Translations under genes and position numbers: made by a program
In this document: one piece after another, positions 62,979-64,000 of the stretch
Position numbering within the stretch: the stretch's first letter is position 1
How the letters are laid out: each line of letters begins with the position of its first letter
Notes under the pieces: model-generated
Databases searched by the model: none
The model's input: only the letters and a program-made list of their open reading frames with translations
What the model was told of the DNA's origin: nothing
Assembly: GCF_024171695.1 (NCBI RefSeq)
Contig: NZ_JAMTCF010000006.1
Location: forward strand, 124,001-188,000
Length of the DNA: 64,000 bases
Direction of reading: 5' to 3'
DNA from: Actinosynnema pretiosum
Lineage (GTDB): Bacteria; Actinomycetota; Actinomycetes; Mycobacteriales; Pseudonocardiaceae

Positions 62979-64000
62979 GCCGACAGCCAGGCCCGGTCGA
63001 ACCTCGCCCACCCGTCGGTGTCCTGCCTGGCCGCCGCGACACCGCGCACGGCGGCCGTCGTGCCCGCGACCGCGTCCGCGTGGCCCCACACCAGCAGCGC
63101 GCCCTGGTCGTGCCGGACCCGCTGCACCCGCCGGTACAGCTCGCCGCGCGTGGCAGAGTCCACAGTGGACCTCGCCTGCTCCAGCGCGAGGTCGTGCTCC
63201 GGGTCGCGCCAGCCCGTCACGGCCCGCTCCTCCGCCGACTCCAGGTGGCCGGGGATCGTGGTCGGTTCGGCCCAGTAGCTCCACAGGCCGTCGCCCGCCG
63301 CCCGCTCGGCCGCGTAGGTCGCCTCGGGGCGGACCTCCACGGTCACCGCGACCCCGCCCTCGCGCAGCTGCCCCGCGTACAGCTCGGCGGCCTCCCGCAC
63401 GACCGGCAGCTCGGTGGTGCGCAGGGTGACCGCGAGGTCCCCGGCGCCCGCGCCGCGCAGCAGCTCCCGCGCGGCGGCCACGTCCCGCAGGCGCTGCGGC
63501 AGGTCGCCCGCGTAGTGCTGGAACCCCTTGCCGAACAGGTCGTTGCCCACCTCGCCGCGCCCGCCGAGCACCTGCCCGACCAGGGCGGTCCGGTCGGCCA
63601 GCAGGCGGAACGCCGCGCGCACGCGGGGGTCGTCGAACGGGGCCCGGTCGGCGCGCATCGCGAAGCCGTGCGCGACGCCGCCCCGCGCGGTGAGCGCGCG
63701 CAGCGACGAACCGGCCGCGTCCACGAACGCGGGGCCGAGGCCGTGCGCGTACTCGGCCCCGCCCGCGCGCAGCGCCGCGACCCGCGCGGCCTCGTCGCCC
63801 GCCGTCAGCACGTGCAGCTCGGCCAGGTGCGGCGCGCCGTCCCAGTGGTCGGCGAACGCGCGCGCGACCAGCAGCCGCCCCGGCTCGAACGCGGCGAGGG
63901 CGAACGGGCCGGTGCCCACGGCCTTGGCCGGGTCGGCGTAGTCGGCGGGGACGATCGCGGTCCCCGCGCCCGCGAGCAGGGCGGGCAGCTCGGCGGTGGG
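62975..64000 (-). CDS. ABC transporter peptide-binding protein, partial
   Basis: The C-terminal 341 residues of a family 5 extracellular solute-binding protein (OppA/DppA-like); the start lies beyond the right edge. Supporting blocks are AVGTGPFALAAFEPGRLLVARAF, HGFAMRADRAPFDDPRVRAAFRLLADRTALV, and a late DQGALLVWGHADAVAG. Such lipoproteins bind peptides or other solutes for an ABC importer. The signal sequence and permeases are not in view. Its stop overlaps that of the convergent monooxygenase. Confidence 0.85.
   Translation of the reverse strand, partial: PTAELPALLAGAGTAIVPADYADPAKAVGTGPFALAAFEPGRLLVARAFADHWDGAPHLAELHVLTAGDEAARVAALRAGGAEYAHGLGPAFVDAAGSSLRALTARGGVAHGFAMRADRAPFDDPRVRAAFRLLADRTALVGQVLGGRGEVGNDLFGKGFQHYAGDLPQRLRDVAAARELLRGAGAGDLAVTLRTTELPVVREAAELYAGQLREGGVAVTVEVRPEATYAAERAAGDGLWSYWAEPTTIPGHLESAEERAVTGWRDPEHDLALEQARSTVDSATRGELYRRVQRVRHDQGALLVWGHADAVAGTTAAVRGVAAARQDTDGWARFDRAWLSA

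Overview
The window is very GC-rich DNA with near-saturated G/C at third codon positions, many GTG starts, GTGA/ATGA stop-start overlaps and several leaderless promoters (a TANNNT -10 box 6-7 nt before the start codon). It encodes actinobacterial families: a Wag31/DivIVA-like coiled coil, ESX-associated EspG/EspC/PPE-like proteins, SpoIIE/RsbW/STAS regulators, and a Streptomyces-style blaL-blaA-blaB locus. This suggests a filamentous actinomycete, most likely a Pseudonocardiales member of the Actinosynnema/Saccharothrix type; the genus is inference. Layout: (1) 1-4580, minus strand: a tightly coupled operon starting with a sugar-phosphate cyclase of the 2-epi-5-epi-valiolone synthase type, then bicupin, cupin, zinc alcohol dehydrogenase, SDR and the start of a possible VOC protein. 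It looks like an orphan C7-cyclitol pathway with a clear promoter. (2) 4659-9512: an MFS exporter, quinone-reductase-like protein and hydrolase next to a divergent MerR regulator, then metB. (3) 10106-26531, plus strand: the centrepiece, an apparent biosynthetic gene cluster. carA and carB stand apart from any pyrimidine operon and precede sbnA/sbnB homologues (2,3-diaminopropionate synthesis), a flavoprotein, a CmcH-type carbamoyltransferase, a single-module C-A-T NRPS, a thioesterase, an MFS exporter and a BenE-like transporter. Inferred logic: dedicated carbamoyl phosphate plus diaminopropionate feed a small carbamoylated NRPS product. (4) 26613-40861: aldo/keto reductase, a broken small gene, STAS and LuxR regulators, a 23-residue amphipathic peptide gene with an excellent ribosome binding site, a leaderless tetR-DHA2 exporter pair, an ESX-associated trio, and a stress-signalling group (1390-residue hybrid kinase/phosphatase, STAS, RsbW-like kinase) followed by a DivIVA-like protein. 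(5) 40860-48879: tandem repeats, a Crp/Fnr regulator, secreted pectate lyase and CBM2 esterase with operator-like palindromes, and the beta-lactamase locus. (6) 48913-57987: HTH regulators, a MATE pseudogene with three same-direction frameshifts, alcohol dehydrogenase, DUF4419, SPW and HD proteins. (7) 58076-64000: a membrane beta-propeller protein divergent from a putative contractile-injection-system-associated protein with an F-box-like motif, a 350-bp MITE-like element with 17-bp inverted repeats, a flavin monooxygenase and a truncated peptide-binding lipoprotein-type gene. I saw no tRNA, rRNA, CRISPR array, complete transposase or prophage. All functions come from reading motifs by eye; no database search was run.
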